Notes: generated by a model from the sequence alone, not told the origin. 64,000 nucleotides of DNA from Bicyclus anynana (GCF_947172395.1 NC_069105.1:8267971-8331970); one strand, 5' to 3'; numbered from the stretch's first letter, positions 1-11,092 are shown. Program-made: numbers and translations.

Positions 1-439
1 CGATGCGACCAAAGAGATAATATCGTGAAGAGAAGTAGACAAAATTCAATCAATGGCATCGCAACCAGAAATATCTTATATCATCTCTTTTATTGCGTTG
101 GGACGAAATAAATGGGACTGAGACAACTCCGACGCACTTGGACGAAATTTTGTCTATTTCTCTTAATTAGTCGCATGTTAGCACCCAGTTTTATCACACA
201 AATCAATAAGTACGGGATTTACAATAACCAAAAATCACTATGCGTCAACTACATAACATGTTTTCATATTAAAATGTGCGGAACCAGTTTATTAATAAAA
301 CGGTTCAGTAGTTAACACGATTTTATGTTAACTAAACCCGCAAAAATTCAGGTAAATTTAAAAATAAAACATCTGCGTTCCATAACTTTTACGCCCATAG
401 CGACATGAAAGGAATTTTAAAGAACGCTCTGATTGTTAA
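1..439. other. No recognisable feature
   Basis: AT-rich sequence. I see no coding frame, splice-bounded exon or repeat family here that recurs elsewhere in the window. Confidence 0.4.
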
Positions 440-641
440 CTAGCGGACGCCGCGTTTTCACCCGCGTGGTTCCCGTTCCCGTAGGAATACGGGGATAAAA
501 TATAGCCTATAGCACTCAAGGATAGTGTAGCTTCCTAACAGTGAAAGAATTTTTCAAATCGGCTCAGTAGTTTCAGAGCCTATTTAATCCAAACAAACAT
601 ACATAGAATCAAATCTTTCTTCTCTATAATATTAGTACAGA
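440..641 (-). mobile_element. Helitron-like element, group D
   Basis: Read on the minus strand it starts TCTGTACTAATATTATAG and ends at CTAG (440-443), the 5' TC and 3' CTRR ends expected of Helitrons. The body holds the recurrent blocks found in the other copies: AAAATATAGCCTATAG and TTTTTCAAATCGG read from the plus strand. It is too short to code for anything. Group D differs from group A in its middle block (Y-AGTGTAG-CTTCC style sequence). Confidence 0.7.
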
Positions 642-642
642 T

Positions 643-682
643 TAGCCGACGCCCGTGACTTTGTCTGTACGTCTCAATACTA
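643..682 (-). mobile_element. Helitron 3' end fragment
   Basis: It matches the GC-rich terminal hairpin block of groups B and C (GACGCCCG...GACTT on the plus strand) and lies directly against the 5' end of the preceding element. This suggests an end-to-end insertion. Only the terminal 40 bp survive and CTAG has decayed to TTAG. Confidence 0.5.
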
Positions 683-810
683 ACTAACTAAGTGAAAGGT
701 GCGCAGAATAGGTTGCGCACAAAAACGTAACGCTGTCATTCGTTCGTCGAATTTTATTGCCCATGTTTTTTTCATACCGGGGCTGCATATAAAAAAATTG
801 ATTCGAATTG

Positions 811-1045
811 AAGTGGCAATGGGCGGGGCACATAGTTCGAAGAGCCGATGGACGTTGGGGTCCCAAAGTGCTAGAATGGCGACCTCGCACTAGTAAGCGC
901 AGTGTTGGTCGACCACCTACCAGGTGGACTGACGACATCAAGCGAGTCGCAGGGATTCGCTGGATGCAGGCGGCTCGGTATCGTGATGTTTGGAAGTCCC
1001 TACAAAAGGCAGTGCAGTGGACTGCAGGTATGATGATGATGATGA
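811..1045 (+). pseudogene. RTE-type LINE, 3' coding remnant
   Basis: The plus frame reads KWQWAGHIVRRADGRWG, then VGRPPTRWTDDIKRVAG and a final WMQAARYRDVWKSL. This is the conserved C-terminus after the reverse transcriptase of insect RTE-family endonuclease/reverse transcriptase polyproteins. The frame runs into an ATGATG microsatellite tail at 1028-1045, the usual RTE 3' end. The 5' part is missing, so this is a dead 5'-truncated copy. Other pieces of the same family lie at 22924-23003, 29121-29235 and 39783-39893. An AGHI/GRPP combination is diagnostic enough that I doubt another family. Confidence 0.85.
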
Positions 1046-1895
1046 AACTCCAAAAACTTCTTCATGCATAGTCTTTATAACTTTGTATACAGAAGCATCT
1101 TCAGATTTGTTTTTTTTTTATACATATAATTTTCTTATTGTCGGAATCTGTATTGCCGTAGGGGTTTTGAAACGCATCTGCCTCCCCTGGACCGGTTACA
1201 TTTCGACTGACTGTATCTCCCCTCTCTATCTAACACCGTAGATTCCACTGCACAGCTATCTCCCTTGCACTTATAGCACGGAACTAATTTTAGTTTTTTT
1301 TTTTTTCATCTACTGGATACGGCCGTAGTTTTTCTCATAATGCTTGTAATGTTTTATTCTTTAATCAATTGTGTGATGTAATTACACTTGCTTCTTTTTT
1401 GTGAGCGTTTGGAATCTTGTTTCGGTGTATAAGCAACTTATAAAGCTATTTTTTTAATACTATATACATTTCCTAAACTACCTCCCTGCCAAATTTCATC
1501 TTTTAGGTGAAGCGGTTTTGGAGATTTCGTGTTTATATATTAAGTAGAAAGTTAAAAATACTTTACGAGATATGCTCATAACTACCAAAAATATAAAAAA
1601 TAATAATCGATGTCATTAAAATCGGTCGAGCTTTTTATAAGAGTACGACACCAAAACACTGTGCCATAAGATTTTTATTATAGTAGAAGATCAGGTATCG
1701 ATACCTGAAAATAATCAAATTATATTGAAGAAAAAAATCTTTTTAAAATGTGTAAGTAATAAAAAACAAAATAGTTTAAGTAAATGCATAATTTTAAAGC
1801 CGAAAAGGAAGAAATAAACTAATATTATTCTTTTATTTACTTACTTACATGTTTTTTGACATAAATAGTAACCCCTTTCACTCCCTCCAATTGAT
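1046..1895. other. No recognisable feature
   Basis: AT-rich DNA with short T and A runs. I see no exon-like frame or known repeat end. Confidence 0.4.
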
Positions 1896-1990
1896 GGTGA
1901 AGCATGTTTTACAAGTCCAACAGACAGGGAATCGAACCTAAGACTTTGGTCCCCTAAGTAGCCACTGAGCCTGTTAAATTCATATCTGAG
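1896..1990 (-). repeat. tRNA-like SINE fragment
   Basis: On the minus strand a box-A-like CAGTGGCTACTTAGG is followed after about 20 bp by a box-B-like GGTTCGATTCCC. This spacing fits an RNA polymerase III internal promoter. A cloverleaf does not close, so it is read as a SINE head and not a working tRNA gene. Confidence 0.45.
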
Positions 1991-2405
1991 GCGGATACAG
2001 GGCAGACGTTGAAAACGATTAAAATTCTTTAAACGCTTCACGCCTGAGCCCGGAGAACTGCACCAAAATCTTTTTATGTTTGTTTATGTTGTTGTTCCCT
2101 TGCATCGCATGAAGATTTATCGATATATAATTTAAGTTATAGGTATATTTGGATTTCATTAAAATTTAATTTTTTTTAATTTAGTTATAAGTTAAAGTAC
2201 CTATTTGAAAACATTTAGTCAACATATAAAATAATAAAAAAATATATTATAAAAGAATATACAGTAAAAAATAATTAATAAAATCAATTGAATATTACAA
2301 TAAAATTATAAAAAGTAACTTCACAATTTTACTGCTCCATTTTTAATGAAACACCATAAATAATAATGTTTTATTAGGACTCATAAAAAACGTAATCAAA
2401 AATAA

Positions 2406-2700
2406 GAAAAAGTTTAGAAAATTAATGTAACTTTTTTTTTAATTAAAGGTCATGAAATGGCTAAATCAAAAATGCAATAATAAAATAAACAAAAATAAAA
2501 AGTGTAACAAAATATATTTTTTTAATATCATAAACAAAATATAATCCGTTGTCCAGGTAGAAAAAGTTTAGATTTTTTTTTAATTAAAAGGCCATGAAAT
2601 GGCTGAAATAAAAATGCAATAATAAAATAAACAAAAACAAAAAGATAAGCAAAAAATTTCTTTAAATATCAAAAAATGTAATCTGCTATCCAGGTAGAAA
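2406..2700 (+). repeat. Tandem duplication, 155 bp unit, two copies
   Basis: Copy 1 runs 2406-2560 and copy 2 runs 2561-2700. Both open with AAAAAGTTTAGA, share CATGAAATGGCT and ATGCAATAATAAAATAAAC, and both end in CCAGGTAG. Divergence is modest. The unit is AT-rich and non-coding. Confidence 0.8.
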
Positions 2701-2751
2701 CATCTCTATTATAGAAACGATCTAAATTCCTAGACAGCATCTGTTAATATT

Positions 2752-2885
2752 GCATGTTCTTAGAAGACGGTGGCTACATAAGCACACAGTCTGTGGAACC
2801 ATGCTGGGGATCGAACCCACGACCCGACCATATAGGTCCGCCGTACATACGGTCACGCCACCAAGCGCTAGGCAATACCGACGAA
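2752..2885 (-). repeat. tRNA-like SINE fragment
   Basis: The minus strand carries a box-A-like GCGTGACCGTATGTACGG and a box-B GGTTCGATCCC at tRNA spacing. It is a different sequence from SINE-1 to SINE-3 and appears only once here. A degenerate tRNA is the alternative, but the acceptor stem does not pair. Confidence 0.45.
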
Positions 2886-3466
2886 AAAAACGACCAGTTA
2901 TATCAACTTATTTAAAAATACAATTAAAAAGGGTATAATAGTAATAAGATTTATTTTATATAATAAAAAAATATTTAATTTTTCTTACTTGTAATTAAAA
3001 AAAGGCTAAACCGATTTTCATGAAAATAAAAACGAACCACATGAATATTTTTTTACAAAAATACATATAGTCTCTAAAAATATGCATTTAAATAACGAAT
3101 ACTCAATACATATTAAGTATCTATAAATTAAAAAAAAAAAATTTGATGACATAAAAAAATTAAATGCACATTTTTAAACTAAAAATATGCATTTATAAAT
3201 ATAAAATTATAAATTCGAACTTTATAATTTCAAGTCAGTTTACTAAACTAAGACTGAAAAGATACTCTACAACTTAAGTGAATAAAAAAAATGAGTAGGC
3301 ATTAAAAAACTTGTATTCAATTTGCTACATGTTATCATCTATCACTTCAACAAAGGGAATGTGAGAATAATACTCATATTAATATACTCTCGAATACATT
3401 CTACGGTTACCATTGATATGGTACGACATACCGAAGATACACACTTGATTGTAACATCAAACAAGA
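2886..3466. other. AT-rich stretch, nothing recognised
   Basis: Very AT-rich, with repeated AAAATATGCATTTA-like words around 3075-3190 but no clear repeat unit. No coding frame. Confidence 0.4.
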
Positions 3467-3680
3467 TTTCTTTTTTATTCTTTACAAGTTAGCCCTTGAC
3501 TATAATCTCACCTGATGGTAAGTGATGATGAAATCTAAGATTGAAGCGGGCTAAATTGGGACGCGGATGAAAATCCACACCCATTTCAGTTTCTACACGA
3601 CATCGTACCGGAAAGCTAAATCGCTTGGCGTTACGTCTTTGCCGGTAGGGAAACTAGCCACGACCGAAGCCTCCCATCAG
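3467..3680 (-). repeat. SINE-2 copy, 5' truncated
   Basis: It starts on the plus strand with the T-rich complement of the A-rich tail, then ACAAGTTAGCCCTTGACTA and GGTACGATGTCG-type blocks (complement), and breaks off before the tRNA-like head. Truncation at the 5' end is normal for reverse-transcribed copies. Confidence 0.8.
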
Positions 3681-4903
3681 CTAAATTTGATAATCATTGA
3701 TTAGTAACTCGCAGTTAGTTAATAGTATATAATTGCATCAGAAAAGACAGAGGTCAGAGAATAATAAATATATGATACCTACTAATTAAATTAGAAATAT
3801 TTTTGACTTTATTTTTTTTGGTTTATTACTTAAAAAGAGATGAAGTCGTCCTATTTATGTGGCTAACTTTAATTCTAGTCTAAAGTAGAAGGTGAAATTA
3901 TAGGTTATAATAGGTTTGAAACACTCAAGTTCAATAGACAAACGCTTGGCAGCTTATTATAGCACTTAATCCTTGCACGTTAAATAAAATATTGCTACGT
4001 TATAAGCGATGATTTTCAACTTAACACCATATGGACTATCTGCATGTACCGTCAACTGATATTGAAAAAAAAAGGTGGCGAACTCCTGCACTGGTTTGGT
4101 ATATCAACGGTGCGTTACACACGATTATCCCCCCGGCAGGCAATGGAAAAAAACGGTAAAAAAGTACCTTCGGAATATAAAAAAAAAGCTATATGACAGA
4201 AGGCCGGCCGAGGCGCGGGCGCACGAAATGTTCCTTTTTGACGTGCTCGTTTTTTACTTCATATTATTATTAAGCCGACGGACGCTCCCGGTGTTACGGA
4301 GAAAGAATGCGCCACAGAATATCGAACTATCAGAAGCGGCACTTTTTACGAAAACTTTTAAAAGTAAAAAACTACCGCCTCTGATGGTTTCATATTCTTT
4401 GGCGTATTATTTCCCCGTTACACCTTGAGCATCTTTTTTAGTAAAATCTTGTTGTTTCATATAAATAAAAAAGTTACGGTACTTTTTTCAAAGTATTTTA
4501 CTTTTCAAAGTTCTAAGTTACTTGCTCGTAACACACAATATTGATGATTTATAATTATTTTGTAGTAGTTTTTTTACAACCATTTTTTAATTCGAATAGT
4601 TTTTATTTAATTTCAATAAACAATATCAAACTAAATCTCAACCAGTCACGTAAACGGCCCTTAATTTAAACCTAATGTCATTTTATATCAAAACAGACAG
4701 TTTATTTTAATGACTTCAGTATTACCATACCAATATTTTATACTATGTGTACACCGACAGCTATGGTAATTGACTTTGTAATTGAATACAAACCTGATGT
4801 GTGGAAAAAATTATAATGTCATGCTATAGCACAATCATGGATCTACTGGCGATATTACTTATTCTATGATCGCTTTGCGTCTATTTTCTAAATTTATATT
4901 TTA
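3681..4903. other. No supported gene
   Basis: A 117-codon open stretch at 4075-4428 has no ATG start, a biased AT-rich composition and no domain I know. I do not treat it as a gene. The rest is AT-rich. Confidence 0.4.
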
Positions 4904-5099
4904 CTAGCTGACGCCGCGCGGTTTTACCCGCGTGGTTTGCGTTCCCGTAGTAATACGGGGATAATATATAGCCTATAGCCTTCCTCGATAAATGGGCTAT
5001 CTAACACTGAAATAATTTTTCAAATCGGACCAGTTGTACCTGAGATTAGCGAGTTCAATCAAACAAACAAACTCTTCAGCTTTATAATATTAGTATAGA
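4904..5099 (-). mobile_element. Helitron-like element, group A
   Basis: Complete. On the plus strand it runs from CTAG (4904-4907), through GCTGACGCCGCGCGG and CTTCCTCGATAAATGGGCTA, to TAGTATAGA. The complement gives the 5' TCTATACTA. Insertion between A and T, as Helitrons do. The next Helitron begins within a base or two in the opposite orientation. Confidence 0.8.
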
Positions 5100-5257
5100 T
5101 ACTAATATCATAAAGAGGAAAAGTTTGTAGTAGGGGTTTTCAACTGATCTAATTTGGAAAACCAATAGAAGGCCTTGTTATTTGTGAGTGTCATAGGGTA
5201 TTTCACCCCCGTTTCCCACAGGAACGGGAACTACGTGGGTGAAACCGCGGGGCGTCT
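5100..5257 (+). mobile_element. Helitron-like element, group D
   Basis: It opens TACTAATATCATAAAGAGG directly against the 5' end of the preceding group A copy, so the two stand head to head. It contains GGAACGGGAACTACGTGGG and ends near GGGGCGTC where a SINE-2 fragment takes over, so the CTAG end is lost. Confidence 0.65.
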
Positions 5258-5430
5258 TTAAGACGCCAAGCGTTCCGGTACGATGTCGTGTAGAAACCGA
5301 AAGGGATGTGGATTTTCATCCTCCTCCTAACAAGTTAGATCATTTCCATCTTAGATTCATCATCACTTACCATCAGGTGAGCTTGTTGTTGCATAGTCAA
5401 GAGCTTGTAAAGAATAAAATAAATATTATG
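5258..5430 (+). repeat. SINE-2 copy, 3' part
   Basis: Reads GCGTTCCGGTACGATGTCG, GAAACCGAAAGGGATGTGG and ACTTACCATCAGGTGAG, ending in AAAGAATAAAATAAAT. The head is missing. Its start coincides with the lost end of the Helitron. Confidence 0.75.
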
Positions 5431-6156
5431 GAGTTTGGTAACTTAGTAGAAGTAGCAGGTTTTAGGGGTCGAAGGGATCAATCGTCCCAACGCTTGAAAA
5501 ACGTTAGAGATCAAAATTTAAGGGTCGTTAGCAAATGGTTGGTTCCATGACCCTAAGCATATTTTTAATTTTAGGCCAAGGAAAATATTAAAATACCTAA
5601 AAAAATGTATCCCTCGTGAACGAAGACACAGGCATGTGCTAGTTGGTATTATATATCGTATTACATAAAGAAGCTAGATACAAATTATTAATGTCATCAA
5701 AAATCCAATATCGAATTTCATAAATGTTTTATACCAATCAAGCTATCATTCGTATCGCTTAACGAAACTCAGAGCGGCTATTAAACTTTATAAAATTACA
5801 TTGATTGAAACTACGGTCGCCATTAGAACAGTTTTAATCAGAAATGAAATAGTTTCTTCAATACAATATTTTAATGGAGTGAATAAATTTAGAACAAGTC
5901 CTTGGTAGAAACTGTAACTTAAACGCCCGGACTATTAAAACCGAAGCACAATTGACTATTTCTCGTTTTACTTCAAAACCGGCTTCAAAGTTTGCGCGAT
6001 TAGTGGAACATACTTAAAAACAAACTTACCTACACCGCCAAAATCATAGCCTTTTGAAAAGGTACTTAAATTGCCCCTCTGAAGAATATTCTTTTAGTTT
6101 TTTGCAACATTTTTCAATGATACTTCCGCTCTTATTGGTCGTAGCGTGATTTTTAT
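5431..6156. other. No recognisable feature
   Basis: AT-rich single-copy-looking sequence without an exon-like frame or repeat end. Confidence 0.35.
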
Positions 6157-6547
6157 AGCCTTCCTCGACAAATGAGCTATTAAACACAAAAATAATTTTT
6201 CAAAAACGTATTCATCGCGTAAACATCGAGCCAATCCAACTACTCGACGTTACGAATACAGTGAGAAGACTTAAACGGACCAATCCATTTGAGTTAGTGT
6301 TTAGTGACTAGATAGTTAGTGAAAGACTAAGATTAAGTTATTGGACATTATCTTAGTATAACAATCATACATTATAAGTTTAGGTTAAAGTTAAATCACT
6401 AATTAGACACATAAGTAGGCTAGATCGTAATTTTATGAAGTACCAAATTGGTACTTTACAACAGAGAAAAAAAAATCAATGGTTTTTGAGATTTGCGCTT
6501 TCAACCAAACAAATAAACAAACCCTTTTTTATAATCTTAGTATAGAT
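6157..6547 (-). mobile_element. Helitron group A remnant split by an insertion
   Basis: The middle of group A (GCCTTCCTCGACAAATGAGC, plus strand) ends near 6205. Its 5' part (CCAAACAAATAAACAAACCC to TAGTATAGA) resumes near 6478. About 270 bp of unrelated sequence lies between. No target duplication or element end is clear in the insert. Confidence 0.5.
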
Positions 6548-6884
6548 AAACTACAGATTCATAATAATAAACTAACTCCTGTTTCTTTATAAAGGTACCT
6601 CAATTATTTAAAAACAAAATGCTTAGAGCTTTCATCACGGCAAAGAGAATTTTTATGTCCCTCCAACATAAAATTCTCTACACCATTTTAAATTCCATAT
6701 AGCTACATAAACGTCCTAAGCCACCGCTTACGAGTCAACTATTCAGCTATTCTAATAAAGCGTAATATGTTAGGCTCAGGTTACATTAGAGCAAAGGCCG
6801 GGAAAGATGAAGCCTCAATAACTCCTTAAACGTGGAGTTATTGAATAACACCACAATAAAGTGAGCGTGTTTGTTAGTTACGCC

Positions 6885-7025
6885 TTGATGGTTAAACAAC
6901 TACATTGATTTAAGAAATTCTTTCGCCAATAGAGAGCTAAATTATCAGCGAGTAACATGGGTTTTAATCTATCTCCGTATTCCTACGGAACCGGGAACTA
7001 CGTAGACGAAACCGCGGGCCGCTAA
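6885..7025 (+). mobile_element. Helitron group D remnant
   Basis: Decayed body with CACCAATAGAAAGCTA-like and CGGGAACTACGTAGACGAAA blocks, ending GCGGGCCGCTAATA where CTAG has been lost. Confidence 0.55.
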
Positions 7026-8940
7026 TATAAATAAAATAATACAATTTGAACAATACGCACAAAATTATCTAGTGCCAAAGTAAGCTTACTTATAGCCTGT
7101 ATTATGGGTAGGTACATAATCCAGCGATTTTAAATCCATTAAAAGAAAAATTAAAAACAAGAAAGATGTCTACTCTAAGGACTCATTTCTAACCTTGGAA
7201 TGGAAAAGAAATTTTCTATTTTGTACAACTTATAGGAATAATGTCTACCCTAGTTAAAACACTTGCGCGCGCCACGGAGTTTGTAAGAATGCCCTATCAG
7301 GATAAATATGAAAAAAATAGACGTGGATCGCGTAGCGCGTCTAATGTGTCCGCATCCTAACCCGCCTCTACCTGCGTCCACAAATATCCCAGGAATGCGG
7401 TAAAAAAAACGGAAATTCCCTCGTGAGAAAAGAAAAAATAAACTCTCCAACTTGGGAATCTCAGTTTCTAGGAATTCGCGTGCCAGCTTGCCTTTGTTTG
7501 GTATATCATAATAGACCATTGTATCGCTAAGCCGTTTGTTTTTTTTTATTCTTTTATAAGCGACCGGTTCACGCTTGCCTATTATCCCTGTAGAGCTAAC
7601 TCGAGCAGTTTTACAACCAATCTTAATACTCTATCTACATAGTATTTTAAGTTACTAATCAATACTAAGCAGTAGAAGATGATGTAGCTCCAAAAGTTAT
7701 AACTTCCCTAAGAACTGATTCATAAGATTTTGCCAATATAGATATTTATCATATTAGGAACACATTATGCTACCCTGACCCAGTCAACTTGATAACAAAC
7801 CTCTTGGGCCTGTAATTAAAGCCTTATTTGTTAATGATTGCCGTTTGGCGTCAAAAATAAGCCTGGAGACAGTATATTGGTGGTAACAAATCTCTCCACT
7901 CTAAAGGCCCGGCCATGGCCTGTTAACCACCCGGAAATTAAATCTAAAAAACTTGATAATTCTACTTTAACAATGAAAACATTACTTAATCAAAAAAAGT
8001 TTGCTACAACATTTTACAACATTTTTTTTAATTTGGCCCAACCGGGACAGGCAAAGATCGTTGACCATACATCTTGAGATTTACGACTTTTTTGGAGACT
8101 TAAGGTTGGTTTGTTTAGGTATTACTTTACTTGTTTGTTAGGCTGGTTAACAGATAAAAATAATGCTTTTTCTATACAGCTTCAAATGTTAATTCGCCGC
8201 TTTGGTACTTACACCGGCGAATTTTTTGAACAAGATGTGTTATAAAAAAATATTTTTTCTTCAAGAAACCAATTATTTAGTCAGATCCATAATTATACAT
8301 CATATTATCATCTATATATATATATATTTATATGGGGTATACCTGGGTTCCTGAGGTCAACGTTGTGTTGACCGATGGGCATGCATCCTTCTATACCACA
8401 CGTAGAGTCGCGTGCATATGCAAACGCATATAAATATGCGTGCATGTCCACAACACGCAGCTTATACTCGCATGAATAATGCCGTCCAACCAGGGCCGTG
8501 TACGACGCAGTCTTGTATCCAATAAATAACACTTGCAAAATATTACACTTTACAGTTACATTCGATAAGTTATGCGTTATTTACATTACTCATGTTTACT
8601 CGTAAGACCGGCAATCTATATTTTATATATCTATAATGAAATCTACATATACGAGTACTTAAGTAAAATCAAAAACATTTTCCAAACATCCAAAAAATTA
8701 ACATCAAATAAATATTTTCACCATCGGGTTGGGTTTTAGGTCTTCTTTAAAATTTAATTTTTTAATTTATCGTAGAATATAAATTTATTGTCTAACTAGC
8801 GGATAGAATATAAATTTATTGTCTAATTTACTGGTCTAAATACCTGGCACACATTAATAAAAGCCGTGTGGAACCACACATTAAAAAAGTTTTGAACATT
8901 AGCATTTTTTTTTTTGGTTTTTTGTCTTTCTCTTAATTTA
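7026..8940. other. No supported gene; microsatellite at 8312-8331
   Basis: An 89-codon minus-strand frame at 7250-7519 shows no family motif and crosses a GC-rich patch (7320-7380) that gives it accidental length. A short TA/TATA microsatellite lies near 8312-8331. Two near-identical 20-odd bp blocks (TAGAATATAAATTTATTGTC) lie at 8772 and 8804, a minor tandem duplication. Confidence 0.4.
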
Positions 8941-9113
8941 TCTATACTTGTTGTTTACTTGAACGAGCTAATCTCAGGAACTACTGGTCCGATTTGAAAA
9001 ATTCTTTCAGTGTTAGATAGCCCATTTATCGAGAAAGGCTATGGGCTATATATTATCCCCGTATTCCCACGAGAACGGGAACCACGCGGGTAAAACCGCG
9101 CGGCGTCAGCTAG
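8941..9113 (+). mobile_element. Helitron-like element, group A
   Basis: Starts TCTATACTTG and ends CTAG (9110-9113). Carries CTAATCTCAGGAACTACTGG and GGGAACCACGCGGGTAAAAC. The segment with ATTATAAAGCTG near the start is missing. Confidence 0.75.
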
Positions 9114-9349
9114 TTAAACTTGAGAGAACAGCTTTCATTTTGTAGAATAAAGAAAAAGGTCCAAACTTCTTTCTTCATCGAAAATAGTTTGCCTCGGATC
9201 TAATTTTAAAATATACATCCCATCTCGGAGTTATTCCCATCAGGGCCGTAACTAAACTAATTATTGTAACATTTATAACAATTTGCTACACTTTCGAGTC
9301 GGCCCCGCGCCGCGCCCATGGCTGATAAACGACACTGTCTATCAAAAGT

Positions 9350-9393
9350 TGGTCTATTGTCGTACCCACTCCTAATACAGTCTTTCCCGACTA
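9350..9393 (+). repeat. SINE-3 fragment, left of the transposon
   Basis: Contains GTCTATTGTCGTACCCACTC and TTTCCCGACTA, matching the SINE-3 copy at 54834-55018. It stops exactly at the TA (9392-9393) where the transposon begins and resumes at 11227. This left half shows the pre-insertion sequence. Confidence 0.85.
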
Positions 9394-9418
9394 TAGTATG
9401 CGCGTTATCATCTGAGTC
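9394..9418 (+). repeat. Left terminal inverted repeat
   Basis: 25 bp starting TAGTATGCGCG. It pairs with 11202-11226 with three mismatches (positions 6, 15 and 18). Weaker similarity (a GG(T/C)CATAAA word) continues for about 15 bp beyond on each side. Confidence 0.9.
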
Positions 9419-9585
9419 GTCCGGTCATAAAAGTCAAAAAAGATAGGAATGTGCAGCGCGCCTACCTGCGCACCCTAATTATCGATAAACGGCTACCTGC
9501 GCACGTGCTAATGATGAGTCAATAATGATTTGGACGATTCTGATTGGTCGGTTTCTAATGTAATTGCATTGCGTATTTTTTTTGC

Positions 9586-9591
9586 TATAAA
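9586..9591 (+). promoter_or_regulatory. TATA box of the transposase gene
   Basis: TATAAA lies 36 bp before the first ATG (9622) and 57 bp before the second ATG (9643). Usual TATA-to-start spacing (about 30 bp) puts transcription start at roughly 9616-9622, at or beside the first ATG. The second ATG may then be the real translation start. Inferred from position only. Confidence 0.5.
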
Positions 9592-9621
9592 TGTGTTTAC
9601 TGCAATTAAATAAATACATTC

Positions 9622-10995
9622 ATGTGTTACTCGTTGCGCACTATGGATACTTTATTTTCTAACGTTGATCTGAAGAAATTACATGGCGATATTAGCCCTC
9701 AAGCTCGAACACTGATTCACAACGTATTCCTGTTTCTCAATGAATTGAAAAGTGATCCGAATAAAGTGGCTTCTCTAAATTTCAACAAACCACGTGAAAT
9801 GGCCGCATTTGTTTGTGGTGTGAGCAGAGCGACAGTGGACCGAATCAAGACGGAAGTATCACAATCAGGCAGTACCTGTATACCAAGAACAAATTTTAAG
9901 AAACCACAAACCGTCACTAATATTGACGATTTTGATAAAAGTGTGTTGAAGCGAACTGTAGCTTCATTTTATGAGAATGGAGAGTATCCATCCGTGGCGA
10001 AAATTTTAGAAAAATTCCGTGAACAATTACCCGATTTTAAATGCGGCAACACTTCAATGAGAATACTACTGAAGGAGGTTGGGTTCCAGTATAAGAAAAA
10101 TAGCGAAGGACGTAAATATTTAATGGAAAGAACTGATATTGTTTGTGCTAGAATGGACTTTTTAAGGAAATTGGATTTACTTAGAAGAACTAACGATCAG
10201 CGACCACGTTTCTATCTAGACGAAACATGGATTAATCAAAACCATGCAAGAAAGAGGATGTGGCTTGGAAGCAACGATGAAGGAGGTTTCAAGAATCAGC
10301 CTGTGGGAAAAGGCCAAAGATTAATAGTTTGCCATGCGGGTTCTGCAAGGACTGGCTTCGTTCCAGATGCGAAGCTAATATTTAAAGCGGTGAAATCAAA
10401 GGATGCTGATTACCACACAGAAATGGATGGCGAAACATATATGGCATGGTTTTCCGAATTCCTGAATCTACTTGAAGAGCCCTCAGTTATAATTGTCGAT
10501 AACGCAAGCTATCATTCGATACAGTTGGAAAAGATACCCACAAGAAACACGAGGAAAGCTGAAATTCAAGAATGGTTGACAAAGAAAAAGATTCCATATT
10601 CCAGCAACGAAATTATTGAAGAATTAATAAGAAAAGTAAAAGCCAGTAACCCGCAGAAGGTCTACGCTTTAGACCATCTGGCAAATGAACGAGGTCATGA
10701 AGTAATAAGGCTCCCTCCATATCACTGTCAATATAACCCAATAGAATTAATTTGGGCACAAGTAAAGGGAGAAGTTGCGAAGAATAATAATACCTTCAAG
10801 ATAGCAGATGTCGAAAATCACCTCCACCGAGCCATAGAAAATGTCACACGAGAAGACTGGGCCAAATGTGTTAGGCATGCCGAAGAACTTCAAAACAAAG
10901 ATTTACAAAAAGCTCTAATTAGAGATCACGCGCCGCTTATAATAAATTTGGCAGAAGACGAAGATTCTGATGATGAAGACTCAGATGAAGATTAA
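9622..10995 (+). CDS. DDE transposase, IS630/Tc1/mariner superfamily, DD81E-type
   Basis: A 457-residue protein that would cut and paste its own element in the nucleus. Residues 50-80 (REMAAFVCGVSRATVDRIK) look like a DNA-binding helix-turn-helix. A second helical DNA-binding part spans about 110-160. The catalytic triad is D200 in FYLDETW, D293 in IIVDNASYHS and E375 in YNPIELIW, a DDE_3-type signature. The gap between D293 and E375 is 81 residues, against 34 in classical Tc1/mariner proteins. The extra length is a lysine- and glutamate-rich insert at about 300-360. The tail (444-457) is very acidic. ATG at 9622 gives 457 residues; ATG at 9643 (MDTLFSNVD) gives 450 and fits the TATA position better. 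There is no stop or frameshift. The spacing resembles the group described as DD82E/Sailor, which I recall but cannot verify here. Confidence 0.95.
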   Translation: MCYSLRTMDTLFSNVDLKKLHGDISPQARTLIHNVFLFLNELKSDPNKVASLNFNKPREMAAFVCGVSRATVDRIKTEVSQSGSTCIPRTNFKKPQTVTNIDDFDKSVLKRTVASFYENGEYPSVAKILEKFREQLPDFKCGNTSMRILLKEVGFQYKKNSEGRKYLMERTDIVCARMDFLRKLDLLRRTNDQRPRFYLDETWINQNHARKRMWLGSNDEGGFKNQPVGKGQRLIVCHAGSARTGFVPDAKLIFKAVKSKDADYHTEMDGETYMAWFSEFLNLLEEPSVIIVDNASYHSIQLEKIPTRNTRKAEIQEWLTKKKIPYSSNEIIEELIRKVKASNPQKVYALDHLANERGHEVIRLPPYHCQYNPIELIWAQVKGEVAKNNNTFKIADVENHLHRAIENVTREDWAKCVRHAEELQNKDLQKALIRDHAPLIINLAEDEDSDDEDSDED

Positions 10996-11086
10996 TTTTA
11001 TTTAGTTAATAATTATATAATATGAAATATGTATTATATTAAATCAAATATTGTTAATTTTTTTAATTTTGTGAACAAGATACGAT

Positions 11087-11092
11087 AATAAA
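11087..11092 (+). terminator. Poly(A) signal of the transposase gene
   Basis: AATAAA about 92 bp after the TAA stop and 135 bp before the right end of the element. It is the first canonical signal after the stop. Confidence 0.6.

Noticed and set aside
4075..4428. 117-codon open frame on the plus strand
   Set aside because: No ATG at the start, no recognisable domain, lysine- and tyrosine-rich content from AT bias, and no splice-bounded context.
7250..7519. 89-codon minus-strand frame
   Set aside because: Its length comes from a GC-rich patch without stops. No family motif is present.
8312..8331. TA-rich run as a promoter
   Set aside because: It is a simple microsatellite with no coding start downstream.
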